The notes below the pieces were generated by a model that saw nothing but the letters and a program-made list of their open reading frames with translations, was not told the DNA's origin and made no database searches. This document shows positions 1 to 12,077 of a stretch of DNA of 64,000 nt, piece after piece. Numbering within the stretch: the stretch's first letter is position 1; the number at the start of each line of letters is the position of its first letter. Origin of the DNA: Hibiscus mutabilis (lineage: Eukaryota > Streptophyta > Magnoliopsida > Malvales > Malvaceae); assembly GCA_019671005.1 (NCBI GenBank), contig CM033741.1:7998001-8062000 (forward strand). Direction: 5' to 3'. The translations under genes were made by a program, and so were the position numbers.

Positions 1-20
1 GTCACACGCTCCAATTTCCA

Positions 21-2252
21 CTAAGAAATCTCAATGTACTGAAGTAACCCAGATGGACGCTGATTCTCTGCTTTTACCTTCTGACAAGTCAAACATTTCG
101 ACACAAACCCAACATCCTTCTTCAGGCCCTTCCACCAATATCTCTCACGAAGATTCTTGTACATTTTGTCTCCACCAGGATGCATAGAATAGGGACTGTC
201 ATGGGCTTCACGAAGGATAATCTGCTTTAGGCCAGAATTCCTCATAACGTAATACCGACCCTGGAAACACAGAACATCATCCTGATCGATCGAATAATCA
301 TGGGATATACCTTCTTCAACCTCTCTTATACGGTGCATCAAGAACAGATAACTAGTCTGCTCAGCTCGAATATCAAAAATCAAGGTAGGAATAACCCGAA
401 GTTCTGCCAAAAGACTAACATCCTCATACAAACTCATCCGAGCAAACAAGGCTCTCAAATCTGAAATGACATTACAACTCAAGGCATCGGCAACAACATT
501 GGTCTTGCCTGGATGATACTCAATTTCGCAGTCATAGTCTTTAAGGAGCTCCAACCAACGTCGTTGTCTCAGGTTTAACTCTTTCTGGGTGAGGAGATAC
601 TTCAAACTTTTATGGTCTGTGAAGATATAACACTTCTCTCCGTATAGATAGTGTCTCCAGATCTTGAGAGCAAAGATCATAGCAGCAATATCAAGGTCGT
701 GGGTAGGATAATTGCACTCATGCGGTTTCAGCTGTCGGGATGCATAGGCTACTACCTTACCATCCTGCATCAGAACACATCCCAATCTGGTGCGAGAAGC
801 ATTACTGTAGACGGTGTAAGCCTTCCCTGGCTCTGGCTGAATTAGGACCGGTACTTTAGTCAACACAGTCTTAAGCTTCTCAAAACTATTATGCTGAGCC
901 TCAGACCAGACAAAAAGAACATTCTTTCTCAAGAGTTTAGTCAACGGGGCTGGGATGATCGAGAAACCTTCAACAAACCTCCGATAATAGCCGGTTAAAC
1001 CCAAGAAACTTCAGATCTCAAGAACATTCATGGGTTACTTCCAACTCGTGATAGCTTCAATCTTCTTCGGATTAACCCGGATACCCTCGGCAGAAACAAT
1101 ATGCCCCAAAAACATCACCTCGGAAAGCCAGAATTCACACTTGTTGAATTTCGCATAAAATTGTTTCTCCCTCAGAGTCTGTAAAACAATACGAAGATGT
1201 TCTTCATGTTCAATCTCAGATTTAGAATAAACCAGAATATCGTCTATAAAGACCATAATAAACTGGTCGAGATAGGGTTAAAACACTCTATTCATTATAT
1301 TCATGAAAACGGCATGAGACTAACCCAAAGGGCATCACAAGGAACACGTAGTGACCGTAACGTGCCTGAAAAGCCGTCTTAAATACATCAGAATCCTTAA
1401 CCTTGAGTTGGTAGTAACCAAACCTCAGGTATATCTTAGAGAACACCGTAGCTCCCCAGAACTGATCAAAGAGATCATCAATACGAGAATGGGGATACTT
1501 GTTCTTGATTGTCAGCTTGTTCAGCTTCCGGTAATCGATACACAACCAAAGTGTCACATCCTTCTTCTTAACAAAAAGAACAGGGCTCCCCAAGAAGAAA
1601 CGCTGGGTCGGATAAATCCCATGTCTAGCAATTCTTGCAACTGTACATCTAATTCCTTAAGCTCCTTCGGTGCCATCCGGTAAAGTGTCATAGACACAAG
1701 AGTTGTGCCCGGATAAACTTCAATACCAAACTTAATCTCATCGAGCTTAGGCAATACACCAGGCAATTCTTCTGGGAATACACCGGGAAAGTCCCTCACA
1801 ACCAAAATCTTATCCATCCCAGAGTCGGACTATCTCGGATCAAGAATATAAGCAAGATAGGCAATAGATCTCTTCTTGATCATCTTCTCGGCTTTAAGGA
1901 TCGAAACTACATTAGATAGAAAACCCCGACGCTCGCCCATAAGAGTTATCTCTCGATCATCAGAAGTTTTTATGGTTGCCCTCTTCTTTTCACAGTCAAG
2001 ATTGACTCGGTGAGCAGACAACCAGTCCATACCGAGAATTAGGTCAAACTTGCCAAAGGGTAACTCTATAAGATTAGCTGGAAAAATTCCCCCTTGAATC
2101 TCGAGATGATAACTTTTATGCACTTTAGAAACCACTATCAGATTTTCTACCGGACTATGTACGGTAACAACATTAGCAACATCCCCAACAGGAATTTCAA
2201 GACCCCCAGATACAGAACTCGCAACATAAGAATGAGTAGAACCATTATCCAA
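21..2252 (-). pseudogene. Gypsy pol remnant: protease, RT, RNase H, integrase start
   Basis: In living copies this polyprotein is cut into protease, reverse transcriptase/RNase H and integrase, which copy and insert the element. Protease (1830-2252) opens with DNGSTHSYVAS where the family has D-S/T-G, so the middle active-site residue is altered. RT is split into three pieces: 1554-1817, 1288-1593 (YRKLNKLTIKNKYP) and 1035-1256, which holds the catalytic FIDDILVYS box. RNase H and the integrase zinc-binding region share 21-1004. There the first RNase H carboxylate appears as YSNAS rather than the usual YSDAS, while FTDHKSLKYL and YHPGKTNVVADALS are kept. The integrase HHCC region is visible as HPGGDKMYKNLRERYWW followed by CLTC. 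At least three frame breaks and the two active-site changes argue that it is dead. Confidence 0.92.
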
Positions 2253-2585
2253 CAGTGCAAAATAAGAGATAGAATGGATAGAAAAAGTACCAGCAATAAC
2301 GTCTGGCTCATCTCAATCCTCCTGCCTCCTGGTAGCATAAACCAACCTAGGCTGTCTCGTCTCTGAACCAGCTGATCCTCTACTCTGAGCAGGCCTACCC
2401 CTACTAGCAGTACCCGAAACAGCAGATCTACCATGACCTCTCCCTCTACTAGGAGTTTGAACAGATGCCTGAGACTAACTCGGAACATATGCAGATGAAG
2501 GTGCCACCAGACAATCTCTAAAAAGATGCTAAAAAAAATCGCATCGGAAACAAGCCCCACTCTACTTCTTAGACTCGCCTGGATG

Positions 2586-3632
2586 CTATTTCTTGCAAAA
2601 AGAGTATTGTGGCACCCTACGAGAATTAGTCGAACCTCCTACACTGGTGGTCGGAATAGTAGATGTCACTGGTCTAGCCCTGGAGTAACTCTGATGGTCA
2701 TACTCATCCTTACTCATGTTCCTAGACTGATTCCCCTGACTATGTTGGATTGATGTGGTCGACTGCCTCCTAGCTCGATCATTACCCTTAGACTCTTGTT
2801 GTTTCTTCATTAACTCAATTCGCTCAGCAGTTCTGGCCCGTTGTGTGATCTCTTTATATTCTTTATCCTGATGTAAAGCAACCCCGTTCTTGATAGAAAA
2901 ACGTAGCCCTCTTAGAAACCAGTCACACTTCTCCTTTTCTGTAGTAACCAGTTCCGGAACATACTAGAGAAGCCTCAAGAACTCAATCTCATAGTCATTA
3001 ACGCTCATATCATTCTGCTCTAGATTCATGAAGTCATCACGGTACTTTGCCAGATATTCAGGTCCAACATACCGGTCTTGAAATGATTGCCTGAAAAACT
3101 CTAATGTAATCTGACTGTCTTGAACAACTTTTTTCTCAGCCTCCTACCAGTTCTGGGCCTCACCATGTAGCAATGATACAACAGCTCTCAATTCTCGGCC
3201 GGTAGGATACTTCATCTCAACAAACAAACACTATAGTTTCTTCAGCCAATACTCCGCATCAGTCGGGTTTGTACCCAACTTGCCATCAAACATGGTCATC
3301 CCAACAGCTAAGAACTCGGTAGAAATAGGTTTTCTCACGCCTTCAGACTGACGGAGGTAACGTAACAACTCCCTCTGCACTATAACAGAATCAATGCCTA
3401 TTGTCTCACTATCCTCAGAATCACGTAGATCAACACTTTGTGTCTGCTAACCAGGTGTTGTATTCTGAGCTCCCGTTTGATTATTAGGTTGATCCTCACC
3501 ATCACCATCATGCACCCCATTCAGATTCTGCGGCATATTCGTAGGAGGCAAAGCATCACTCTCAACAGCGGTAGAACGACCTCGGCCACGACCATGTCTG
3601 GTCGCTAATCTATAACTCCTACGAGGTGGCAT
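2586..3632 (-). pseudogene. Gypsy gag remnant
   Basis: Gag forms the particle that packages the element RNA. The likely start is at 3632 (MPPRRSYRLATRHGRGRGR, a basic Arg/Gly-rich N-terminus common in plant gypsy gag). The frame stops at 3447. Capsid-like sequence can be followed on the minus strand through 3360-2810, including GMTMFDGKLGTNPTDAEYWL near 3300, then an in-frame TAG, and later FFRQSFQDRYVGPEYLAKYRDDF. A charged tail lies at 2586-2810 (EQ/KQQESKGNDRARRQ). Several stop codons interrupt it. The zinc-knuckle region around 2520-2600 is frameshifted and only its start (QYSFCKK) is clear. Confidence 0.85.
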
Positions 3633-3828
3633 AGTAGTCTATCACAAAAAAAAAGATAATCCTAAATTGGAGTTGGTACTTGGAGTCTCTATTCAAAATA
3701 AACATAATCCTTTAAAATATTATATTTATCAAAAATTCTTGTTTTGCCCCAAAATGTTAAGTATGCATGCAAAATCATTTTCGGTTTAAAATCTCATTCG
3801 AGCCACATAATCCGAGGGTTGAACCTAA

Positions 3829-3840
3829 GCTCTGATACCA
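3829..3840 (-). other. Primer-binding site of gypsy element (tRNA-iMet)
   Basis: The minus strand reads TGGTATCAGAGC, complementary to the 3' end of plant initiator tRNA-Met. It lies 5 nt inside the LTR edge at 3846. This fixes the orientation of the element and the inner LTR boundary. Confidence 0.88.
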
Positions 3841-3845
3841 CTAAA

Positions 3846-4111
3846 TGTAACCTTCTAAATTTGACCTAATAGCTTAAGTCGAAACTTAGGTGTTAAGTTT
3901 GAGAAAACTTACCCCTCAAGTAAAACATTAGGTTTAGAAATCCAAGTTTCAATTTAAATATAAATAGTAAATCCTTAAATTATAACATTTAAATAAACGT
4001 CACCGTTTAGCAAAATTCCAAAACTCAACATAAATGCATAAGTATTTCAAATAATAAATGTCAAACCAAAAGTCCCAAATAATTATAAAGTCCCAAATAT
4101 AAAATATCTGA

Positions 4112-4145
<34 letters not shown>

Positions 4146-6005
4146 TTTATTATCGAAAAAATCATACTGAAATAAAAGATGTGGTCCGACGAAACGAAAC
4201 CCTCCAAGTACCATACGCCTAAATCTGAGTATCTAAAAAGGAACTAAGGGGGAATAAACTATGAAGCTTAGTGTGTCTCTAAGGTGCATAAACAAACATA
4301 TGACAGAAATTCGAACATCAAACATAATTCAACAGTCATGTCCATAGGTGTGAAACAAATATCATAAATGTAATGTCATGCACTCATCTCCATACACCGT
4401 CCGAAGAGTGAGGTTCCCCAGAACCACTCTAACTAGATCATCACCATCCGAAGCGGAACGACCCGAAGGTGGAACCACTGATCCGAAGTGGAATTCAGTC
4501 CGAAGGGTGAACCCACTGAACTTCCCCGTACAGTTTCCCAACCCAAATGATATGGCATGTTCCGATTTATTTTTTCCGAATCTGTGAGTATATCCAATCT
4601 ATTAATTTATTTCGAGGGCATACAATATAAGTCTAACATTAGCACAGAAAGAGACATACCTTAGGCAGCTAAATAACTCAACGTCGAGAGTGACGTCTCC
4701 CACACCCAGCTCTAGTATTCGGCCGGATAGAGTCAACACCTACGAGGTCAACAAAACAGAATTATCTATTACTACTACTATGCCACTCTAATATAACCAC
4801 TAAAGAAACCATACTCGCATGCAGAATTTGCAGGCTGTGCAAAAGGAGGTCAAACAGGTGGAGAGGGAGGAAGATTCTCAGGCTCTAAGTCAACGTCACC
4901 TGAACACGATTATATCAGAGTCGGAGTCCGATATTTAAAATTCTCAAAATACTGATTATATTTAAATATGGATAGCAAAACGGTCTTTTGGGTTTGAATT
5001 TGGGAAAACGGGCAGCGAATTTGGGATCAAGATGCCGAAAAACGTAAAGTCAACTTGGGTCAGAAAAAATCAACGATGGCGTCATCAAAAGTTAACGCTG
5101 ACGTCAGCCAAAAAGTTAACGCTGACATTAGCTCGGGTCGAGTCGGGTTAACGGGTCGGGTTATTGAACCGGTTCAGGCTTCCCATCAGATTTTAGGCTT
5201 GATTGGACCCTCTCTCACTCTTGGGCTCACTGACCCATTTGGGTTAAACCCAACTTCAAGTCCCACATCCATACACAGTGGCCCGAAAGCATCAACCCCT
5301 TGCAGCCCTAACATGGCAATCGAAACACAGGGTTTACAGACCTTTCATACCGGCGGCCAAAAGGTTCAAAGACGACGAAGGCGGCGATAACAACTCCGGC
5401 AGGGACGGTGACAACTCACCGGCAGCAACAAATTGACAAACATCCCAAAAAAAGAACATGAAAGTTGAATCACCTAGTCTTACCCACACCAGAACGAAAA
5501 CGACAAAGGAAAAGGCGGAATGGACGGCGGCGCTAAGGGGAGTCGAACGGTTACCCACGTTTTTCAAGTAAAAGACGACCAACTAGGGTGAACGGTTGTC
5601 TGAGTTTTAAAGGCGAAGGGGTAAGGAGGCTAATGGTGGTGGATGTGTTGTTCACGGACGGCTTTTAGGGGGACGATCGGAGCCTCGCCGAAAAAGTAAG
5701 GGGAAAGGGGGTTGCAAAAATTCAGAGGATTTCAGGTGAGGGTGCGGCCAGGGTTTTCTAAAAATGAGATGAGGGGCTTTGAGTGTTATAAGAATGTATA
5801 AATACCCTAAGGAAAAAGGGAAAATTACAACTAGAGTCCCCATCTTCGCCCGCGTTGCACAACAGCCCCTCAAGTTCTGAACTTCACAAATTGGTCACTA
5901 AATCTCAATTAAGAATTCTGATTGACTTCCCAAAAATTAGGATTTAGAAATTAGGGGTTTTAAGATTTGAGGATTTTTAATTTGGGGGAAAATTGGGGTG
6001 TGACA
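3846..6005 (-). repeat. 5' LTR of the gypsy element (about 2.16 kb)
   Basis: The stretch starts TGTAAC and ends GTGACA on the plus strand, so it has TG...CA ends, and it abuts the PBS. A TATA-like box (minus strand TATTTATAC, near 5795-5803) would drive the element transcript. The LTR holds a TAA microsatellite (4114-4143), GC-richer sequence at 5050-5700 that gives chance open frames, and GTTAACGCTGACGTCAGC-type words near 5090-5130. The outer edge at 6005 is inferred from the TGTCACACCCC start on the minus strand. The partner LTR is outside the window. Confidence 0.75.
4114..4143. repeat. TAA microsatellite inside the gypsy LTR
   Basis: About ten uninterrupted TAA units. Confidence 0.95.
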
Positions 6006-6637
6006 GGCGGAGTCAATGGTGGAGCAAGGGAAGACTTGAACAGATCCGAAGGGTTTCGCTTGCGGTCGACGGCGGATGAGGTGAAGCCCGAAATCAGTGA
6101 AAACAGAGGAGAACCCTAGAGTCCTCGACGGACCTACAACTCAACCCCTACGACGGACGGCGCAGAGATACGGCGAGTGGCTCACCGGGTTTTGGTCGCA
6201 AGGAGGCTAGAATGTCGACGGTGGCGGCGATGCTCTTCACGAACGACGGTCGGAGGCTTAACGGAGAAGCAAAAGGGAGAGGGGAAAGGAGAAAAAGAAA
6301 ACGAGAAAGGGGGGGGAATTGCGGCTGAACAAATGCAATTGGGAGCTGAAAGGGTGTTTTGGGCTGGGAAGGAGTTAAAAAATCATGATAAAAAGGGTAA
6401 ATTACACATAAAGCCACCGAGTAGATTTAGGGTTTGCAGAACACCACTTAAACTTTACACGTTTTACACAAGGGTCCCTAAAAATCTGAAATAAGCCCCA
6501 CCATTCTGAATTTATTCAATTTTAATCCCTTAATCAAATTAGGGTTTCACCTCATAAATTCCCAATTGTTAGGGTTTCTAGTTTAGGGATTTTAACAATT
6601 AGGGTTTTTCGAATTGGGGAATTTTTGGGGTGTTACA
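6006..6637 (-). repeat. Fragment of a second, related gypsy LTR
   Basis: The right end (plus strand ...TTTTTGGGGTGTTACA at 6637) closely parallels the end of the neighbouring LTR (...AATTGGGGTGTGACA at 6005). Both are preceded by TTAGGGTTT-rich, purine-biased sequence and a similar GGTAAATTACA/GGAAAATTACAA stretch. I read it as an older LTR into which, or beside which, the 1-6005 element landed. The alternative is that the true LTR end is 6637. Confidence 0.5.
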
Positions 6638-7047
6638 GATCCTTTGGGTGTTATGGATTTAAATCAAACGGAATTATTTGACTATTTTTTATACCTCGTT
6701 ACTGTTTTCTAATTCGCAGTAATGTTTAGTGGTTGTTAATAGAATCATATTCATGTGGAGCGGTGGTGTGTTGTATGAATGCATCACTCCGTCCGTGGAG
6801 GTTTTGGGAATGTTTAAAAGGTATAGATGTGATTTGTAGTAAGTTGAATTATGTGCTTTGACAATATTTATAGGAATCAAAGGGGAAATGGATCGTAGTT
6901 CTTGGTTCTAAGCCGGGTAGAAGGGAAGCTATTATTGGACGGCCGTTTTCAGGTTGGAAGGTGGCTGTTTTCTAGCTTGGCGAATATGGTTCAATTTATT
7001 TGTTGGTGGTCGTTTTGATTATGAAAGGTGATCATATATGTGGCAGA
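6638..7047. other. Unassigned sequence
   Basis: No reading frame, RNA gene or repeat that I recognise. It is less AT-rich than the region to its right. Confidence 0.4.
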
Positions 7048-7208
7048 TAGGGTGTTCATGGTTAACCAACAGTTAACCATTATGAAAGAGTCACTAAATT
7101 TTTATGCATTTTTAGATATATTCTCTATGCATTTTCCCTCTAATTGCACTAAGAACATATAACTTTTGCACTAAGACATAACTTATAGGTTAACCGTGAA
7201 CACCCCAA
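7048..7208. mobile_element. Small hAT-like MITE, GGTTAACC family, copy 1
   Basis: Ends are TAGGGTGTTC and GAACACCCCAA. Just inside both ends lies a GGTTAACC palindrome, and the core has CTCTATGCAT and ACTTTTGCACTAAGA. A second copy sits at 35979-36151. The possible 8-bp flank (GTGGCAGA / ATGGTAGG) matches at only 5 of 8, so the superfamily call leans on copy 2. Confidence 0.7.
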
Positions 7209-7218
7209 ATGGTAGGCC

Positions 7219-7434
7219 TAGGGTGTAAACAAGCCAAGTCAAGTTCGAGTAGTGTTGAGTTCGATTTGGCTCGTTGAAAACTCGAGTCGAGTTTGAGCTC
7301 AATCGAGTCTTAATAGTGTTGAGCTCGGCTCGTTAAGAACTCGAGCCAAGTTCGAGCTCAAGTCAAGTGTTGGCCGAGTTTTGACTGAGCCATACTCGAG
7401 TAACTCGCGATCTATCTTGTCTCATTTACAACTC

Positions 7435-7492
<58 letters not shown>

Positions 7493-7596
7493 CCAACAAC
7501 ATATATTTTAGTTCACTTTAATTAAAAAACAGTATATTATATATTCGAGTAGTTTGACTCGTTAAGAACTCGAATCAAGTTTGAGCTTAAATCCAC
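7219..7596. repeat. CGAGT-word foldback fragment split by an AAT microsatellite
   Basis: It begins TAGGGTGTAAAC and is filled with variants of CTCGAGTCGAG and GTTGAGCTCG. Inside lies an uninterrupted TAA/AAT tract of about 58 bp (7435-7492). The same CGAG-type word resumes at 7545-7590. It looks like a hAT-type MITE such as 12078-12528, but no second end or duplication is clear. Confidence 0.55.
7435..7492. repeat. TAA microsatellite, about 19 units
   Basis: Perfect trinucleotide tract, likely polymorphic in length. Confidence 0.97.
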
Positions 7597-8431
7597 TGTA
7601 ATAAAGTTAAACTTTGTCCAGAAGAAAATAGAAAACGAACCCAACATAAATATTAACCTGATAAAATCCATATAAAATAAGTTATTCATGTATCAAAATT
7701 ATATGTATATATGTAACACTTTAAATATGATAAAATAAAAGCAATACACTACATGCAAGTCTGGAATGGATAATGTTATTCCCTTTTGTTTTATACAAAA
7801 ATTTGAAAATTTACTTAAAATTTGAAAATTTTAATCGATCCCTCTATTTGAATTTGAAACTTTTAAACAATTAGTTGGAATTTGAATCTAATTTGGTTTA
7901 ATTTTTGGGACTTATTGACCTCCGTCGGCTACGACCGAAGATGATCATAATATGAATAGTTTCAGGGAAATGAGGGTAAGAAAAGAGAGAAAATGAAGAA
8001 AAGAGGGGAAAAAAAAAGAAAGTCTATAGGGATACAAATTATCAACGTTGTAGTATCGATTGGACTTTTAAAAAATAATATCATTTTGGTTTCGTCTGTC
8101 ATGTCATAACATCATCAACATTTAACGGTCGAATGAACAAAACATGAGCAATTCGAAAATTGAATGATTAAATTGATAGTTTTTAAACTTCAATGGCTGA
8201 AATATGAGTAAAAAGAAAATTTAGCAATGAAAAAGAAAATTTACCCTAAAAAAGCAGGATGTATATCCATTTAATTTAACCATTGAATAACAATAAAATA
8301 TTAAAAATATTATATAATACATATTTAAAGAATTAAATTTAAATATTTTTATAATGAAATTGCCATGGGCGTGGAACTCACGCTCCTTCAATACCCTTGG
8401 GTTTTGTTTTGTTTTGTCCTATAATATTGTA
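7597..8431. other. AT-rich intergenic sequence
   Basis: No gene seen. Text-like runs such as AAATTTGAAAATTT (around 7799-7835) and a weak foldback (around 7850-8230) suggest an old MITE, without a clear boundary. Confidence 0.4.
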
Positions 8432-8741
8432 TAGGCTTAAATGAGAAACCAACTCTTAAACTATATATTTTTTTGTTTATTTTTAGCTATTAAATTATTT
8501 TTTAGTTAAAATAAATATGTAAATTACATTATTTTTTAGTCTCTAAATTATTTATTGGTCAAAAATCTTTGTGATGTGTCAATATTTTATTGGTCGAAAT
8601 AATTTTTTTGACTTAAATAGCTACTGGACTTAAAGTGATAAAAAAATGATAATTTACGGATTTATTTTGATCAAACAATAGTTTAATGATTAAAAGCAAA
8701 CAAAAATTATAGTTTAGAGCTTAAATTTTCAGTTAAGCCTA
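8432..8741. mobile_element. Foldback element, TAGGCTTAAA family
   Basis: Left end TAGGCTTAAATGAGAAACC and right end ...TCAGTTAAGCCTA are inverted copies, and the arms AACTCTTAAACTATA and ATAGTTTAGAGCTTAAA also pair. It shares the terminus with the larger element at 9965-11029. Flanks TTGTA and TTGAA agree at 4 of 5 bases. No coding sequence. Confidence 0.7.
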
Positions 8742-9964
8742 TTGAATACTAGTATATATAAAATATTCGGAATATAAAAATAAAAATGTATTTGCCACGT
8801 GGCTATTTGAAAAGGTATCCGATGTTCATCTTTCTCGTGAGATAATGAGATTTAAGTCCTAATTGGTAAATTAAAACGCTTAAGTTGTTAATATTATAAA
8901 TAAGGGATGTGTTTGAGTTAAATTTGTTTGGATATTATCTATGCAACCACATTAAAAACCATCCCAAATCATTATAATGCTTCAATTAAGAATTTTGGTT
9001 CATTAAGGTAATGTTATTTACCAAATTTCTATTTTGGTCATTTTGGATGCTTTGCTCTAACAAAATTATGATTTTGGTCCTGTACCATATTCAAATTTAA
9101 AATTTAACCTTATGTTTAAATTTTTAAATATAATGGAAACTTTCTTTTCGCACTGCAGCGTACAATTTTGACAACTTATAATTTTAATCATAATCATACT
9201 TAGAATGGAAGAGAAAGAGGACTCTAGGGGAAGGACTAAAGAGGGGGAGTTCTTACCGGGTCTAGAACTCATGACCTAAGAAAATTTGAGGGAGCAAAGA
9301 TGAGCAACTTGGCTAACCGACCAAATATACTTGCTCACGTACAATTGTTTTAAAAAACTTTTATGTAGAGTTAAATTAAATTATTACATCAAGAGCATAT
9401 GTTTGACATGCTTTCATCCCTGTTATAAATTCACTACAAAAATCAATATAGTAGAGTATTTGACAAAAGGATCAATATTTTATTTTGGTGTTTGTAGTAT
9501 AAGAAGTGTCTCATTTTGATTCTTATATTGTTTTCAGACCAATTTGACTTATATTATTTCATTCCATTTATTGCTTTAGTTGTCTTTGAACATTTTTTTT
9601 TAAATGGTGTGGTCCAGTGAGAGACAATCGTGTATCAAAACAAGTCAAAATTAAAATTATAAAAAAGTCCTAAAAATTATATAAAAAACTCTTAAAAAAT
9701 CAAAATTTCTTTATTGAAGTTATAAATATATAATTATAATTATGTTTATTTTAAAAAATATATATTCGTAAAATCGTTAAAAATGTAAAACCCTTAAAAT
9801 AAGAAAAATTATGGGAAAAACCTCATATTATCTTTTTACGTTTTAAAAAGAATATAATTTTTTAAGTTTTGTTTTGCACTTTTACGAATTTTAATTGTTT
9901 TTAAAAGTAATTAAGCATATAATCCCTTTTTCACCCAAAAAAAAGTAATTAAGCATATATATAA
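8742..9964. other. AT-rich intergenic sequence
   Basis: No gene. A short stretch at 9215-9330 (ACCGGGTCTAGAACTCATGACC) resembles repeats near 14110-14170 and 45720-45745 and may be the body of an old tRNA-derived SINE. The rest is low-complexity A/T sequence. Confidence 0.4.
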
Positions 9965-11029
9965 TAGGCTTAAACCAAAAAAATCCTCAAACTATGCCTT
10001 TTTCTGCTTTTAGCCCTTGAAATATGATTTGGGCAAAATAGGACCTTAAACTATCATTTTGACCACTTTAAGCCCCTAAACTATGATTTGGGCAAAATAA
10101 GCTCTTAAACTATCATTTTTGGTCACTTTAAGTCCATGGTTACAAAAATATTATTTTATAGGCTTTTCTAACATATATAAATATTTATGTTCTTTTTAAA
10201 TTTTAAAATATCATATATCAAAATAAGCTCCTAAACTATCATTTCTGGTCATTTTAAGTCTGATAGTTATATAAGTCAAAAGAAAATTATTTCGACTAAT
10301 AAGATGTTGACACATCACAAAGATTTTTTTGACCAATTAATAGTTTTGGGTAGGGGTGTTAAAAAATACCCAGCCCGACTGACCCGACCCGATTACCCGA
10401 ACATAAATAACTGAGTATTTGCCAGGAAATTTTTTTTACCCGAGGCCGGCCCGTCACTTCTCGGGTTGAGGCCGGGTCACAAAATTAAGAATTTTCGGTA
10501 TCGGGTACCCGGATATATTTAAAATTAATATTTTTTATATTCAATATACATATTTTTATATTAAACTAATAAAAAGTCTAAGATTTTTTATATTTTTATA
10601 TTTAATAAATACATATTTTTATATTAAACTAATAAATACATATTTTATATTTTTATATTAAACTAATAAAATATTTTATATTTAAAAATATATATATTTT
10701 TATATCTGGGGTACTCAAATACCTGAATTTTCGGGTACCCGCAAAAACTGGGTCAGGGACACGGGCCGCATTTTCTACTACCCGAAGATCCGGGTACCCG
10801 GTACTTCAGATACCCGAACACTTGGTACTCGGATTTGAACACCCCTAGTTTTGGGGACTAAAAGAAGAAAAATAATATAGTTTAGGTACTTATTTCGACC
10901 AAAAAATAGTTTAAGGACTTAAAGTGACCAAAAATAATAGTTTAAGGACCTATTTTGCCCAAATAATAGTTTAAGGGTCAAAAACAGAAAAAAGACATAA
11001 TTTGAAGGCTGTTTTTTTGTTTAAGCCTA
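9965..11029. mobile_element. Long-arm foldback element with a nested hAT MITE
   Basis: Arms of roughly 300 bp pair in inverted orientation. The left arm starts TAGGCTTAAACC and repeats the phrase ACCTTAAACTATCATTTTG. The right arm gives the complement, ending GGTTTTTTTGTTTAAGCCTA-like. TATAA flanks both outer ends (9960-9964 and 11030-11034). Within each arm the same unit of about 70 bp (CTTAAACTAT...GGGCAAAATA) is itself repeated, so the element is a foldback built from direct repeats. The centre is occupied by the insertion at 10351-10847. No protein-coding capacity. Confidence 0.82.
10351..10847. mobile_element. hAT-type MITE with CGGGTACCCG words and a perfect 8-bp duplication
   Basis: Ends TAGGGGTGTT and AACACCCCTA are inverted. 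The identical 8-mer GTTTTGGG lies on both sides (10343-10350 and 10848-10855), the duplication length of hAT transposases. The arms consist of GACCCGACCCG, CGGGTACCCGG and related words around an AT-rich centre. It inserted into the middle of the foldback element, so it is the younger of the two. Confidence 0.9.
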
Positions 11030-12077
11030 TATAATATCATTTGAAAATTTAATTTTGATTACTATAAAAAATTGTAGAATTTTTGACATTTTTTAATGTT
11101 TTTTTACTGTTTTTAGATTTTATTTTTTAATCATTTTGACACGTTGCAACATTTCATTAGATTGCATTAGCCTCTTTAAACGCAATAGCAATGAGGTAAA
11201 AGTGGAGGAATAAATGAAAATGTAGGGGGTCAAACTAACCAAAAATAATAAAATAAGTAAAGTGAGAAGTTCAAAATAGTACAAGAAGTCAAATGGATAT
11301 TAAACTTGATAAATATATATATATATAAAGTTTATACTATATACTAATAATTTTAATTATTTTATACAATGTATAAACTATCCGTAAATCCCTCGGTTAC
11401 AAATAATTACACGATTAAATACACTTGAACTCACAACATGTTGAATGTTAGTATTAACTAAACTAAGACTCAATTGATACTAATAATTCTAATTTACATA
11501 ATTAACTTCATATTAATAGAAATAATTATTTAATAATAAATTATAATCTACAAATTTTCCTTGGATTTTTTTATATAAAAACTTGGCTTTAAATATTTTA
11601 AATGTGAGCAAACATATTTTGTCGATTGGTCAAACTGCTCATCTATGTTCTCTCATATTTCCTTAGGTCCATTTCTTCTCCTAGAATTCTCTTGCCCTCC
11701 CTCTCGATTAGATTAGGACTATAATTAAGATATATTAAAAAAATATGTAATATATATATATATATGTATGTGTATATATATATATATTCTTAGCATTTTT
11801 ACAGCAAATCATAGTGGAAAGCATCTAGAACTGCTTATATTCTTCTTTAAGACAAATGATTATATTTACCAGGGTAATTCATTACAAAATAATTTTTTTT
11901 TTGAAAAATCAAACAAATTAGAGGATTAAGGATCATACTTTTATGAAAAAACATTTAGATTTTAGTGATGAGATCTACTCAAGAAACCAACCACGAATCA
12001 AAAATTTTCTAAACCTTCTACTTAACTCTCATTTGAACTTACATATTGTTTGATCCTTCGATACGTAGACGTGGAAC
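11030..12077. other. AT-rich intergenic sequence
   Basis: No gene. It holds a TA-rich tract around 11749-11786 and an old SINE-like or tRNA-like phrase at 11615-11705 (GGTCAAACTGCTCATC...CTTAGGTCC). Confidence 0.4.

Larger units (their letters stand above)
1..6005 (-). mobile_element. Ty3/gypsy LTR retrotransposon, 5' part, decayed
   Basis: Read on the minus strand, the element runs LTR (3846-6005), primer-binding site (3829-3840), gag (about 2586-3632), protease (1830-2252), reverse transcriptase (1035-1817), RNase H and the start of integrase (21-1004). The protease-RT-RNase H-integrase order defines Ty3/gypsy. The rest of integrase and the other LTR lie left of the window, so the target-site duplication cannot be tested and a chromodomain cannot be seen. 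Stop codons and frameshifts break every domain, so this copy is not autonomous. Confidence 0.93.

Noticed and set aside
3829..3840. tRNA-Met gene at the PBS
   Set aside because: Only 12-18 bases match the tRNA end; this is a retrotransposon primer site.
5055..6494. GC-richer open frames of 80-110 codons on both strands
   Set aside because: They lie inside the gypsy LTR or LTR fragment, overlap each other on opposite strands and show no recognisable protein motif.
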